A stretch of 64,000 nt of DNA, taken from Gallaecimonas pentaromativorans (GTDB lineage: Bacteria; Pseudomonadota; Gammaproteobacteria; Enterobacterales; Gallaecimonadaceae). Shown in pieces: positions 46,303 to 53,998 of this stretch. The stretch spans positions 1 through 64,000 of the forward strand of contig NZ_RJUL01000009.1 in assembly GCF_003751625.1 (NCBI RefSeq), given 5' to 3'. Below the pieces are notes generated by a model. It saw nothing but the letters and a program-made list of their open reading frames with translations, made no database searches and was not told where the DNA came from. A program made the position numbers and the translations under genes. Position 1 is the stretch's first letter. Each line of letters opens with the position of its first letter.

Positions 46303-46974
46303 CTATCCGTTAATACTGATTTTCAGCGCCGAGGCGATGGCAAAAGGACAAAGGGTTAAAGCCCCCAGACTAAAGGCGGCCAGCAGCGCCAACTGGCCGC
46401 TGTAGCTCAAACCAAGGGCTGCCGCTTCGAGGCTGCCGGTGGCAAAAATAAGCACCGGGATATAAAGCGGCAGCACCAGTAGGCTAAGTAGAATACCGCC
46501 GCGCTTCAGGCCTACAGTCAGTGCCACCCCAACCGCTCCCACCAGGCTCAAGGCCGGCGAGCCTGCCAGCAGGGTTAACACCAGCGCCAGCCAACCGGCG
46601 CCATCGAGGTTCAATAGCAGCGCCGCCAGGGGCGATAGCAACACCAGCGGCAGCGCGGTCAGCAGCCAATGGGCTATCACTTTGGCTAGCGCCACCAGCG
46701 GCAAGGGCAGCGACATAAGCATCATTTGCTGCAAGCTGCCATCGGCCAAGTCGTCTTTAAATAACCGTTCAAAAGACAGCAGCGCCGAGAGCAGCACCGA
46801 CACCCAGATGATACCGGGCGCCAATCTTGCCATCAGTTGCGGCTCCGGTCCCAATCCCAGGGGAAACAGTGTTATTACCAGCAGATAAAAGATAAGGGGG
46901 TTGAGCACATCGGCCTTGCGCCGAAAAGCAATGGCCAGGTCGCGGCGAATAAGGCTGATAAAAAGACTCGTCAA
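46303..46974 (-). CDS. ccmB: Heme exporter protein CcmB
   Basis: ABC-transporter membrane subunit of CcmABCD. The 223-aa protein has six predicted membrane segments and the family start FISLIRRDLAIAFRRKADVLNPLIFYLLV. It pairs with CcmA to release holo-CcmE. It overlaps ccmA by four bases. Confidence 0.94.
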   Translation of the reverse strand: MTSLFISLIRRDLAIAFRRKADVLNPLIFYLLVITLFPLGLGPEPQLMARLAPGIIWVSVLLSALLSFERLFKDDLADGSLQQMMLMSLPLPLVALAKVIAHWLLTALPLVLLSPLAALLLNLDGAGWLALVLTLLAGSPALSLVGAVGVALTVGLKRGGILLSLLVLPLYIPVLIFATGSLEAAALGLSYSGQLALLAAFSLGALTLCPFAIASALKISING

Positions 46975-47603
46975 GAGACCGCCTCAAGTAGCAATCGTTG
47001 GCTCGGTGGTTTGGCCAAATCCTGATGGCTGGTCATCAGTACCGCGCCACCTTGCTGGCAGTGTTGCCAAAGCCGCTGCTCCAGCGCCGCCACACCTTTT
47101 TTGTCGATGGCAGTAAAGGGCTCGTCAAGCACCCAGACTCGGGCGCGGCTCAACCACAACCTGGCCAGTGCCACTCGCCGCTGCTGGCCAGCGGACAATT
47201 GCCCCACCGGCACGTCCTCAAAGCCAAAAAGGCCCACCGTATCTAGCACCTGCCAGTGGTCCAGCGGCTGGCAGGGTTGGATCCGGGCATAAAAAGCGAG
47301 ATTTTCAAGGGGGGTGAGCACGGTGTTGATGCCACTGTGGTGACCAATAAACAGCAAATCCTGATGGTATTGTGCCCGAACCTCGCCAATGGCTTGGTTC
47401 AGATAACACACCTTTCCCGTCGCGCTATCCCCAAGACCGGCAACAATGGCCAGCAGGCTGCTTTTGCCTGCGCCATTGGGGCCTTCTACCTGAATAAGCT
47501 CGCCAGCCTCAAGATCAAACGAGAGACTGGCAAACAGGGTGCGTTCTTCGCGAATGCAGGATAAATTTTCAACAGAAATAAGGGGATAGCTCACCAGGGT
47601 CAT
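46971..47603 (-). CDS. ccmA: Heme exporter ATP-binding protein CcmA
   Basis: ATPase subunit of CcmABCD and first gene of the ccm operon. The 210-aa protein has Walker A GPNGAGKSSLLAI, signature LSAGQQRRVALARL and Walker B VWVLDEPF. The ATG at 47603 (MTLVSYPL) is preferred; a longer in-frame start at 47717 would add 38 atypical residues and reach into the divergent plus-strand gene. The 69-bp divergent gap must hold promoters for both directions, but I could not place one with confidence. Confidence 0.94.
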   Translation of the reverse strand: MTLVSYPLISVENLSCIREERTLFASLSFDLEAGELIQVEGPNGAGKSSLLAIVAGLGDSATGKVCYLNQAIGEVRAQYHQDLLFIGHHSGINTVLTPLENLAFYARIQPCQPLDHWQVLDTVGLFGFEDVPVGQLSAGQQRRVALARLWLSRARVWVLDEPFTAIDKKGVAALEQRLWQHCQQGGAVLMTSHQDLAKPPSQRLLLEAVS

Positions 47604-47672
47604 CCGACTGTCAAAGCTGTCGCGATGATAGCATACTGACCTAAAGTGGCTAGGCAGTGCAAAGACAACCTT

Positions 47673-48434
47673 ATGAAAGTACCGACAAATTTGCCTCCTG
47701 TTGGCATCAGAGCACAACAGGCAGCGACCACGCCACCATCGGCCCCGGCCAAAGCCATGAGCGCGGCCCTACTCAGCAGCGCTCCAGACATGGCGCGCCT
47801 CGCCCTTGGCTTGACCCTCCCGGCCCCGGATGCCGGCGCCTTAAGCCGGGTATTACCGGCGCTTTTAACCAGCCAGTTGCCACAACTTCTGACCAGCTTG
47901 CTCAATCCGGCCGACGGTAAGGCGCCCATGGTTCGCCAGTGGTTGCTGGCCGCCCTCGGTGCGCGTTTGCAAAGCAAAGACATTTCCCTGCCGGCGCCGT
48001 TGAAGGTCTTGCTGCAAAGCCTTGATGAAGGGCAAAAGCAGCTCCTTTCAGATGGCCTTGGCAAATTGGAGCAAGCGCAGTTCCAATCCCGCCAGGACAC
48101 CCTTTTTTGGGCGCTGCCCCTGCCCTTTGCCCAGGATTGGCTGGAGCTTGCCTGGCCCAACCCCAAAGAGCAAAAACGCAATCAGGAAAGCGAAGCTGTG
48201 TTGACCCTGCTCTTTCCATTGCCAGGCCTTGGCCGCTTGCTGGTAAAAGCCGGGGTGCAGAGCGTACGCTTTTATGCCGACACCCCGGCTTTAAAGCAGC
48301 GGGTAGACGACACCCTGCCAAGGCTTGCCAAGCGCCTTGCCGACTTAGAACTCGCCCCGCAGCTGATGAGCTTTCAGGGCAAGGTACCGGCCAAGCTTAT
48401 TCCGCCGGTCGGCGGTATCAACGAATTGGTGTGA
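47673..48434 (+). CDS. FliK-like (hook-length control) protein
   Basis: A 253-aa alanine/leucine/proline-rich protein. Its N-terminal part is low-complexity; the C-terminal half (about 120-225) contains TLFWALPLPFAQDWLELAW and LTLLFPLPGLGRLLVKAGV, the pattern of the FliK-related C-terminal fold that interacts with the flagellar export switch. An in-frame GTG at 47646 would add nine residues. Its stop is separated by one base from the ATG of a free-standing FlhB C-terminal-domain gene, and that pairing strengthens the call. It is on the opposite strand from the flagellar block. Confidence 0.65.
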   Translation: MKVPTNLPPVGIRAQQAATTPPSAPAKAMSAALLSSAPDMARLALGLTLPAPDAGALSRVLPALLTSQLPQLLTSLLNPADGKAPMVRQWLLAALGARLQSKDISLPAPLKVLLQSLDEGQKQLLSDGLGKLEQAQFQSRQDTLFWALPLPFAQDWLELAWPNPKEQKRNQESEAVLTLLFPLPGLGRLLVKAGVQSVRFYADTPALKQRVDDTLPRLAKRLADLELAPQLMSFQGKVPAKLIPPVGGINELV

Positions 48435-48435
48435 A

Positions 48436-48741
48436 ATGAGCGACCCAAAAGAAACCAAAGCCATTGGCTTGTCCTACGACGGTAGCCAGCCGCCGAAGCT
48501 GGACTTCAAACTCACCGGCGAAGAAGCAAAAGCGGTTATCGAGATGGCCAGGGAAAAGGGCCTGCTGCTTCATGAAGACGCAGCGCTTACCGAGAGCCTG
48601 ATGCGCCTTGAGCAAGGCCAGGGAATACCGCCGGAGCTGTACCTTATCGTGGCGGAGCTTATTGCCTATGCCTGGCTGCTGATGGGCAAGGAACCCGATT
48701 ATTGGCGCACCCCAGATGGCGGGGTGCGGGCTCGGGGTTAG
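48436..48741 (+). CDS. Free-standing FlhB C-terminal domain protein (FlhX/YlqH-like)
   Basis: A 101-aa cytosolic protein homologous to the FlhB/YscU export-switch domain. AIGLSYDGSQPPKL corresponds to YAVALRYD and following in the FlhB encoded at 62470-63603. IPPELYLIVAELIAYAWLL matches the FlhB C-terminal helix. It begins just where the autocleaved fragment of FlhB would begin, with ETKAIG in place of PTHYAV, so the NPTH cleavage site is absent and there are no membrane helices. Similar proteins (FlhX, Bacillus YlqH) resemble pre-cleaved switch fragments. Its end overlaps the convergent DUF2802 gene by four bases. Confidence 0.85.
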   Translation: MSDPKETKAIGLSYDGSQPPKLDFKLTGEEAKAVIEMAREKGLLLHEDAALTESLMRLEQGQGIPPELYLIVAELIAYAWLLMGKEPDYWRTPDGGVRARG

Positions 48742-49115
48742 GGCTTTTTGTGCAGATTAAAGAGGAGTTCGGCCTCGGCGCGGGGCAGTTCGCATTCGCG
48801 CATCAGCTCGTCGATATCGGCGCCAAGAGCCACCATTTTGGCGGCGCGGCTGTAGAGCTTACTTTGCGGGTCGACACTTTTCAGCTCGTCCTGGGCGCCT
48901 TGCATCCGCTCTACGTCTGCCGCCAGGCTCAACAGCCGTTGGCCCATGCCTAGGGCGCCTGAGTGGATCTCATGGAGCAGGTTTTCCCGGTCTTGAAGCT
49001 GGCGCTCCAAGTCGTCAATACGGCCGACAAGTACCGTTTGACGGCGGTACATCAACACGATGACCGCCACCACCAGCAATAACAGCAGCGTTTCGAGAAA
49101 GGTAACCAGGCTCAT
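48738..49115 (-). CDS. DUF2802 protein of the chemotaxis operon
   Basis: A 125-aa protein with one N-terminal membrane segment (about 3-22), a coiled coil (YRRQTVLVGRIDDLERQLQDRENLLHEI, about 24-50) and a C-terminal winged-helix-like segment (KMVALGADIDELMRECELPRAEAELLF). It is typically the last gene of polar flagellar chemotaxis operons; its function is not known to me. The ATG at 49115 overlaps the cheW stop as TGATG, which decides the start. Confidence 0.8.
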   Translation of the reverse strand: MSLVTFLETLLLLLVVAVIVLMYRRQTVLVGRIDDLERQLQDRENLLHEIHSGALGMGQRLLSLAADVERMQGAQDELKSVDPQSKLYSRAAKMVALGADIDELMRECELPRAEAELLFNLHKKP

Positions 49116-49606
49116 CACAGATTCATTATCTCTTCCCACTCCTCGTCGGTGAGCATTTTGTTGAGATCCACCAGGATCAACAGCTCGCCGTCGCGGTTGG
49201 ACACGCCCTGGATAAACTTGGCGCTCTCTTCGGTGCCGACATTGGGCGCCACCTCGATTTCGGAGCGCTTGAGGTAAACCACCTCAGCCACGGCGTCCAC
49301 CAGAATACCGATGACTTCTTTCTCGGCCTCGATGATGACAATCCGTGATTGTTCGCTGACCTCAGAAGACGCCAGGCCGAAACGGGCGCGGGTATCAATG
49401 ACCGTAACCACGTTGCCACGCAGGTTGATGATGCCCAGCACATAGTCGGGCGCACCGGGAACCGGCGCGATTTCGGTGTAACGCAGTACTTCCTGCACCT
49501 GCATTACGTTGATGCCGTAGGTTTCGTTATCCAGCTGGAAGGTTACCCACTGCAGGACTTCGTCGTTAGCTTGTGCCACTTTCGCCAGCTTTTGCTTGTT
49601 GCTCAT
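49115..49606 (-). CDS. cheW: Chemotaxis coupling protein CheW
   Basis: Scaffold that couples chemoreceptors to CheA. The 163-aa protein is one CheW domain: QWVTFQLDNETYGINVMQVQEVLRY, VPGAPDYVLGIINLRGNVVTVIDTRARFG and ILVDAVAEVVYL. It overlaps the ParP-like gene by four bases. Confidence 0.95.
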   Translation of the reverse strand: MSNKQKLAKVAQANDEVLQWVTFQLDNETYGINVMQVQEVLRYTEIAPVPGAPDYVLGIINLRGNVVTVIDTRARFGLASSEVSEQSRIVIIEAEKEVIGILVDAVAEVVYLKRSEIEVAPNVGTEESAKFIQGVSNRDGELLILVDLNKMLTDEEWEEIMNL

Positions 49607-50445
49607 GCTTTACCCTTATTCTCTTCCAGATCCAGACCACCCAGGCCCTTGTCGAGCATGCCCAGCAGGGCATCAACGTCAAGCAAGGCACACATACGTT
49701 CTTTGACCATACCGGCCAACCAAGGCCTTTTGCTGCCGCCCTGGCGCCAGCGAACCGAGCTACTGTCGATACGTTCGGTGCGAACCAGGCTATAACAGGC
49801 CAGCCCCCATGGACTGTCCCCCAACATCACTAGATATCGGTAGTTTTCGGCATTTTCTTGATTTTTTGTTTTGTCGGGCATCACCCAACGGGCCGTATCC
49901 ACCACCCGCATTTTTTGATCGCGGTGCAGCATCAGCCCTTTAAACCAATCGGGCTTGCCAAAAAGCGGGCTCACCTCGCCTATCTGGTGGATGCCGCCCA
50001 GTTTATCCAGCGGCACCGCAAGCTCAAGCCCCGCTACGTCAAAAAGCAGTACCTGAAAGTCCCCTTCCCGCACCACGGCGTCCACCGGCGCTTCAGGGGG
50101 CGGCGGCTCGGCGCCTTTTTGCTCCATGGCTACCGGCACATCAACCGGCGCCTCTACCTGCGGTTTTACCGGCGCCGCAACTGGCGCGGGCGGTGCTTTA
50201 GCGGGAGGCTCGGCCACCTTGGCTTCAACCTTGGGCACAGCCAGTTCTTCTTGGGCCGCTCGAACCTGTGCCAACAGCTTATTGAGGGTCGCCTTGTCTT
50301 CGCTTGCCGGCGCCGGGCGCTCGGCAAAGGGTTTGGCCGGGGCCTTTTCTTCGGCTTTGACCTGCACCTTGGGCTCGCTCTTGGCAGGCTCTGGCGGCGA
50401 AGGCTCGGCCAACAGCGCGGCGAAGTAGTCGTCCATCAGGCTCAT
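49603..50445 (-). CDS. parP: ParP-like CheW-domain protein
   Basis: A 280-aa protein with an N-terminal Pro/Ala/Lys-rich disordered region (about 1-120) and a C-terminal CheW-like domain (about 128-265, FQVLLFDVAGLELAVPLDKLGGI). In Vibrio, ParP with this architecture binds ParC and CheA and keeps chemotaxis arrays at the cell pole. It follows a ParA-type gene and precedes cheW, as in that system. Confidence 0.82.
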   Translation of the reverse strand: MSLMDDYFAALLAEPSPPEPAKSEPKVQVKAEEKAPAKPFAERPAPASEDKATLNKLLAQVRAAQEELAVPKVEAKVAEPPAKAPPAPVAAPVKPQVEAPVDVPVAMEQKGAEPPPPEAPVDAVVREGDFQVLLFDVAGLELAVPLDKLGGIHQIGEVSPLFGKPDWFKGLMLHRDQKMRVVDTARWVMPDKTKNQENAENYRYLVMLGDSPWGLACYSLVRTERIDSSSVRWRQGGSKRPWLAGMVKERMCALLDVDALLGMLDKGLGGLDLEENKGKA

Positions 50446-51215
50446 GCACTCACCTCCAGCGGCAGCAGAGACTCGAGCAGTTTTTCATAGGCCTGTACCC
50501 CCCTTGCCAGGGGCGAAAGCACCGGCAGCGGCACATGCTCGCGGCTGGCATCACGAAACTTGGTATCCACCGGCACCATGCCTTGCCAGACGTTGCCGCC
50601 ATATTCCTGGTGCAATTCCTTAAGGGCTTCCAGGGAGGCACGGGTACGCTTGTCAAACATGGTAGGCACGATAGTGACCTGGCGCTTGCCTTTGAGGGAT
50701 TTTTCCATCATCGACAGGGTACGGAGCATCCGCTCTAAGCCCTTGATAGCCAAAAACTCGGTTTGTACCGGCACCAGCACCCGCTGGCAGGCAGCCAGAG
50801 CATTGACCATCAACACCCCCAGCACCGGCGGGCAGTCGATAAGCACGTGGGCGTATAGGCCATCGAGCTTTTCCAGCAGCTGCTTTAACAAAAGGCCCAA
50901 GCCTTCGCGGCTACCCAGTTGACGGTCGAGAGTGGCAAGCTCCATGGCCGCCGGCCACAAAAAGAGGTTATGGCCCACTTCCAAGGTGGCTTTGTCGATA
51001 AGGGCCGGGGTCAATTGCTGGCTGGACATCAAGTCAAACAAGGTGGCATCCAGGTTTTCCTGGGTGCGATTGAAATAGCTGGTCAAAGAGGCATGAGGGT
51101 CCATGTCAATCAGCAGCACTTGCTCGCCCCGGGCCGCCAACAAGGCGCCAAGGGTAACGGTGGTGGTGGTTTTGCCCACCCCGCCTTTCTGGTTCGCAAC
51201 AGTCCAGATATTCAC
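50442..51215 (-). CDS. parC: ParA-family ATPase (ParC-like)
   Basis: A 257-aa deviant-Walker ATPase. The N-terminus has NQKGGVGKTTTTVTLG (signature Lys plus Walker A), then LLIDMDPHASLTSYF and LIDCPPVLGVLMVNAL. In chemotaxis operons this ParA paralogue (ParC in Vibrio) positions the signalling arrays rather than DNA. It is coupled by four-base overlap to the ParP-like gene and has no ParB partner, which argues against a plasmid or chromosome partition role. Confidence 0.87.
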   Translation of the reverse strand: MNIWTVANQKGGVGKTTTTVTLGALLAARGEQVLLIDMDPHASLTSYFNRTQENLDATLFDLMSSQQLTPALIDKATLEVGHNLFLWPAAMELATLDRQLGSREGLGLLLKQLLEKLDGLYAHVLIDCPPVLGVLMVNALAACQRVLVPVQTEFLAIKGLERMLRTLSMMEKSLKGKRQVTIVPTMFDKRTRASLEALKELHQEYGGNVWQGMVPVDTKFRDASREHVPLPVLSPLARGVQAYEKLLESLLPLEVSA

Positions 51216-51230
51216 GCTGTTCTCATCGCC

Positions 51231-52139
51231 TCAGTTATCTTCCCGGGTGGTATAACGAACACCGCCCCCCGGCAAGGCTACCTCTTTGATCTCGGGCTCA
51301 CCGGGCATCGGCTTGGACGGCAATGGCTGTGGCTTTTGCCAGCCGTAAACCGACAACGCCAGCACCACCCGGCGCCGGTCTGCCTGGTCGGTCTGGGGCT
51401 GGTCGCCGTAAGCGCCATAGCCTTCCAAGGCCAGACGCGGCGCTTCAACACCATCAGCTACCAGTTGGCGCAGTACCGCCGCTGCCCTTGCTGCCGACAG
51501 CTCCCAATTGGATGCAAAAATGGCATCACTGATGGGGGTGCTGTCGGTATAACCTCGAACCCGAATGTAATTGTTGGCCGACCTCAAGGCCGGCGCCAAA
51601 GACGAAAGCAAGTCTCGTGCCGGTTTCTGCAAGGTGGCGCTAGCCCTTGAGAAAAGCAGGCTGTCTGGCAGTTCTAAGGTCAGCCAATCTTCACCCAGCT
51701 TGAGTTTGGCGCCGCCGAGGTTGGCGTCACCCTCCAGGGCTTTGCTGAGCTCATTGGCCAGTTCTTTTAGCGGCTTACCGGCTACTTGCTGGGGCTCGCT
51801 GGCTAACAGGCCGTCATCGGCCGCCACCTTGCCCTGCCCCGCTTCTTTAAGCTGTTGGCCGCCATCTAGCAGGCCGGCGCCATCGGGCAGCAGGGTTTGG
51901 CCGCCCCCTTGGGCAGCAGCGCCGCTCTCGGTGCTTTTCGGATACGGTTTAGCCACCCGCTGCACCGCGCTTTCGAGGTTGGAAACCACTTCTTTGAATT
52001 CGTCTTTTTCCAGCAGCACAAAGGCGTAGAGCACCACAAACAGCGCGAACATCAGCGTCATGTAGTCGGCATAGGACACCAGCCAGCGATCGCTGTTGTC
52101 CTTATGCTTAACCCTGTGCTGGCGCCGGTAGCGATACAC
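51231..52139 (-). CDS. motD: Flagellar motor stator protein MotD (MotB family)
   Basis: A 302-aa MotB-type protein that anchors the stator to peptidoglycan. It has a cytoplasmic basic N-terminus, one TM with the ion-carrying aspartate Asp25 in WLVSYADYMTLMFALF, a variable region and an OmpA-like domain (about 165-290, IRVRGYTDSTPISDAIFASNWELSAARA). Its position after cheB and motC matches motD of pseudomonads. The ion (H+ or Na+) cannot be told. Confidence 0.92.
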   Translation of the reverse strand: MYRYRRQHRVKHKDNSDRWLVSYADYMTLMFALFVVLYAFVLLEKDEFKEVVSNLESAVQRVAKPYPKSTESGAAAQGGGQTLLPDGAGLLDGGQQLKEAGQGKVAADDGLLASEPQQVAGKPLKELANELSKALEGDANLGGAKLKLGEDWLTLELPDSLLFSRASATLQKPARDLLSSLAPALRSANNYIRVRGYTDSTPISDAIFASNWELSAARAAAVLRQLVADGVEAPRLALEGYGAYGDQPQTDQADRRRVVLALSVYGWQKPQPLPSKPMPGEPEIKEVALPGGGVRYTTREDN

Positions 52140-52140
52140 C

Positions 52141-52884
52141 TCAGCCTCCCTGGTAGCTTTGCAGCTTCATAGCCACCTTGGCCGGGTGCTCTCCCAGCCC
52201 CAGGGCCATCAAGCCGACGATGGCGGCTTCCTGGTACCGGCTGCGCCCGTCAATCAGGGCATGCAGGCGCCCACCGAGGGGCAAAAAAATGAGGTTGGCA
52301 AAGCCGACGCCGTAGATGGTGGCCACAAAGGCTGTGGCAATACCGGCGCCCAGGGCCTCGGGGTTGGTGAGCTGGCCCATGGCCTGGATAAGTCCCAGCA
52401 CGGCGCCGAGGATGCCCATGGTCGGGGCGTACCCCCCCATCATCTGAAACACGTCGGCCGCTTTGTAATCGCCGTCTTGTTGCAGGTAGAGATCGCTTTC
52501 GAGCATTTCCCGAAGCTGCTCGGGGGTGGCACCATCCACTAACAGTTGCAGGCCTTTACGCACAAAAGGTTCGGGGTAAGACTCGGACGCCGACTCCAGC
52601 GCCAAGATGCCCTGGTTACGACACTGCTGACTCCAATGCTGGAAGTTATCCAGCAAGGCGTCAATATCTTGACGAGGCGGGGTCACCAGCCACTGACAAA
52701 GGGACAGCCAGCGGGTAAATCGGCCCCAGGGACTTTGCACCAGGGTTGCCATAAAGGAGCCGCCCACCACAATCAGCACCGCCGGGCCATTAAGGAGGCT
52801 GGCAAGGTGACCCCCTTCCAGCCACAAGGCTAAAAGGATGATCCCCATTCCCAGCACCACGGCTGGCAGCGCCAGTCTATCCAT
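52141..52884 (-). CDS. motC: Flagellar motor stator protein MotC (MotA family)
   Basis: A 247-aa protein with four TMs, two near the N-terminus and two near 140-190 ([20 protein letters not shown] and [21 protein letters not shown]), the MotA pattern. It forms the ion channel with MotD. The ATG at 52884 gives an 8-bp overlap with cheB; an upstream in-frame start at 52914 would overlap more. A MotAB pair may exist elsewhere in the genome. Confidence 0.92.
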   Translation of the reverse strand: MDRLALPAVVLGMGIILLALWLEGGHLASLLNGPAVLIVVGGSFMATLVQSPWGRFTRWLSLCQWLVTPPRQDIDALLDNFQHWSQQCRNQGILALESASESYPEPFVRKGLQLLVDGATPEQLREMLESDLYLQQDGDYKAADVFQMMGGYAPTMGILGAVLGLIQAMGQLTNPEALGAGIATAFVATIYGVGFANLIFLPLGGRLHALIDGRSRYQEAAIVGLMALGLGEHPAKVAMKLQSYQGG

Positions 52885-53983
52885 GGCCAATCTCGGCCAG
52901 AATACGCCCGGCAATACGATCCAAACTGATGGACTCGTCGGTGAGGCCGGCGGCGGTCACCGCCTGCGGCATGCCGTACACCACGCAGCTGGCTTCGTCC
53001 TGGGCAAACAAGGTGGCGCCCTGGGCTTTGAGTAGCCTAGAGCCATCACGGCCATCGGCGCCCATACCGGTCAAAATCACCGCCAGCACGTCACCCGTCA
53101 CCTTGGCCGCCGAGGCAAAGGTAATGTCTACCGACGGCTTATAAACCAGCGATTCTGGGCCTTCGGTCACTTTAAGGCGCATCGCCGAGCCTGAGCCCTC
53201 AACCAGCATCTGCTTGCCGCCTGGGGCAAGATACGCTGAACCTGGCAGCAGCCGGTCACCGTTTTCCGCTTCTTTGACATTGATTTGGCAAAGGCCGTTA
53301 AGGCGCTGGGCAAAAGCCGAGGTAAAAGTGCCTGGCATATGCTGGATAAGCACGATGGGCAGCGGGAAGTTACCCGGCAGGCGGGTCAGAATTTGTTGCA
53401 GCGCCACCGGGCCGCCCGTGGAGCAGCCGATAGCCAGCAACTTGTAGGGCATGCTGCGACGCCGGCGCGGCGCTGGTGCATCGTGGCGCTCACTGACCGG
53501 CCTTGTAGGCGCGGGTTCGGGCTTGGCAATGGTCGGCGCCGAGCTTGCGCTTCGCAGCTGGCGCGCCTTGATAAGAGACAAGCCGCGGCGGTTAGCCAGG
53601 GTTTTGACCCTCGTGAGCAAGGTGGCAACGGCGTCGTTGCGGTCTTTGGCGATGTCCTCAAAGCGCTTGGGCAGAAAATCCAAGGCCCCGGCGTCCAGCG
53701 CGTCAAGGGTGGCCTTGGCGCCGTCGTGAGTTAGGGAAGAGAACATCAAAATCGGAGTGGGATTGGCCAGCATGATCTCGCGCACTGCCGAGATACCGTC
53801 CATAACCGGCATCTCGATGTCCATGGTGATCACATCCGGGCGCAACTCTTTTGCTTTTTGAACGGCTTCCTTACCGTTCATTGCGGTGTCGATAACCTCC
53901 ACGCCTTTGTCGGAGGTCAGGATCTCTGACACCCGGCGACGGAAAAAACTGGAGTCATCGACCACCAAAACACGAATCGGCAT
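52877..53983 (-). CDS. cheB: Chemotaxis protein-glutamate methylesterase CheB
   Basis: Demethylates chemoreceptors when phosphorylated by CheA. The 368-aa protein has a receiver domain (Asp55), a linker, and the esterase domain with catalytic Ser188 (GCSTGG), His215 (IQHMPGTF) and Asp310 (LTGMGADG). No cheR is next to it in this window. Confidence 0.96.
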   Translation of the reverse strand: MPIRVLVVDDSSFFRRRVSEILTSDKGVEVIDTAMNGKEAVQKAKELRPDVITMDIEMPVMDGISAVREIMLANPTPILMFSSLTHDGAKATLDALDAGALDFLPKRFEDIAKDRNDAVATLLTRVKTLANRRGLSLIKARQLRSASSAPTIAKPEPAPTRPVSERHDAPAPRRRRSMPYKLLAIGCSTGGPVALQQILTRLPGNFPLPIVLIQHMPGTFTSAFAQRLNGLCQINVKEAENGDRLLPGSAYLAPGGKQMLVEGSGSAMRLKVTEGPESLVYKPSVDITFASAAKVTGDVLAVILTGMGADGRDGSRLLKAQGATLFAQDEASCVVYGMPQAVTAAGLTDESISLDRIAGRILAEIGHG

Positions 53984-53998
53984 AGCAGGGTTATCCCT

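Noticed and set aside
47648-47660. Sigma-54-like GG...GC just before the FliK-like gene
   Set aside because: The spacing between GG and GC is 9 bp, not 10, and it would start transcription at or after the start codon.
48436-48741. FlhB C-terminal-like gene as a pseudogene fragment of flhB
   Set aside because: The frame is intact, has its own start one base after the FliK-like gene, and matches a known family of free-standing switch domains; an intact flhB exists at 62470.
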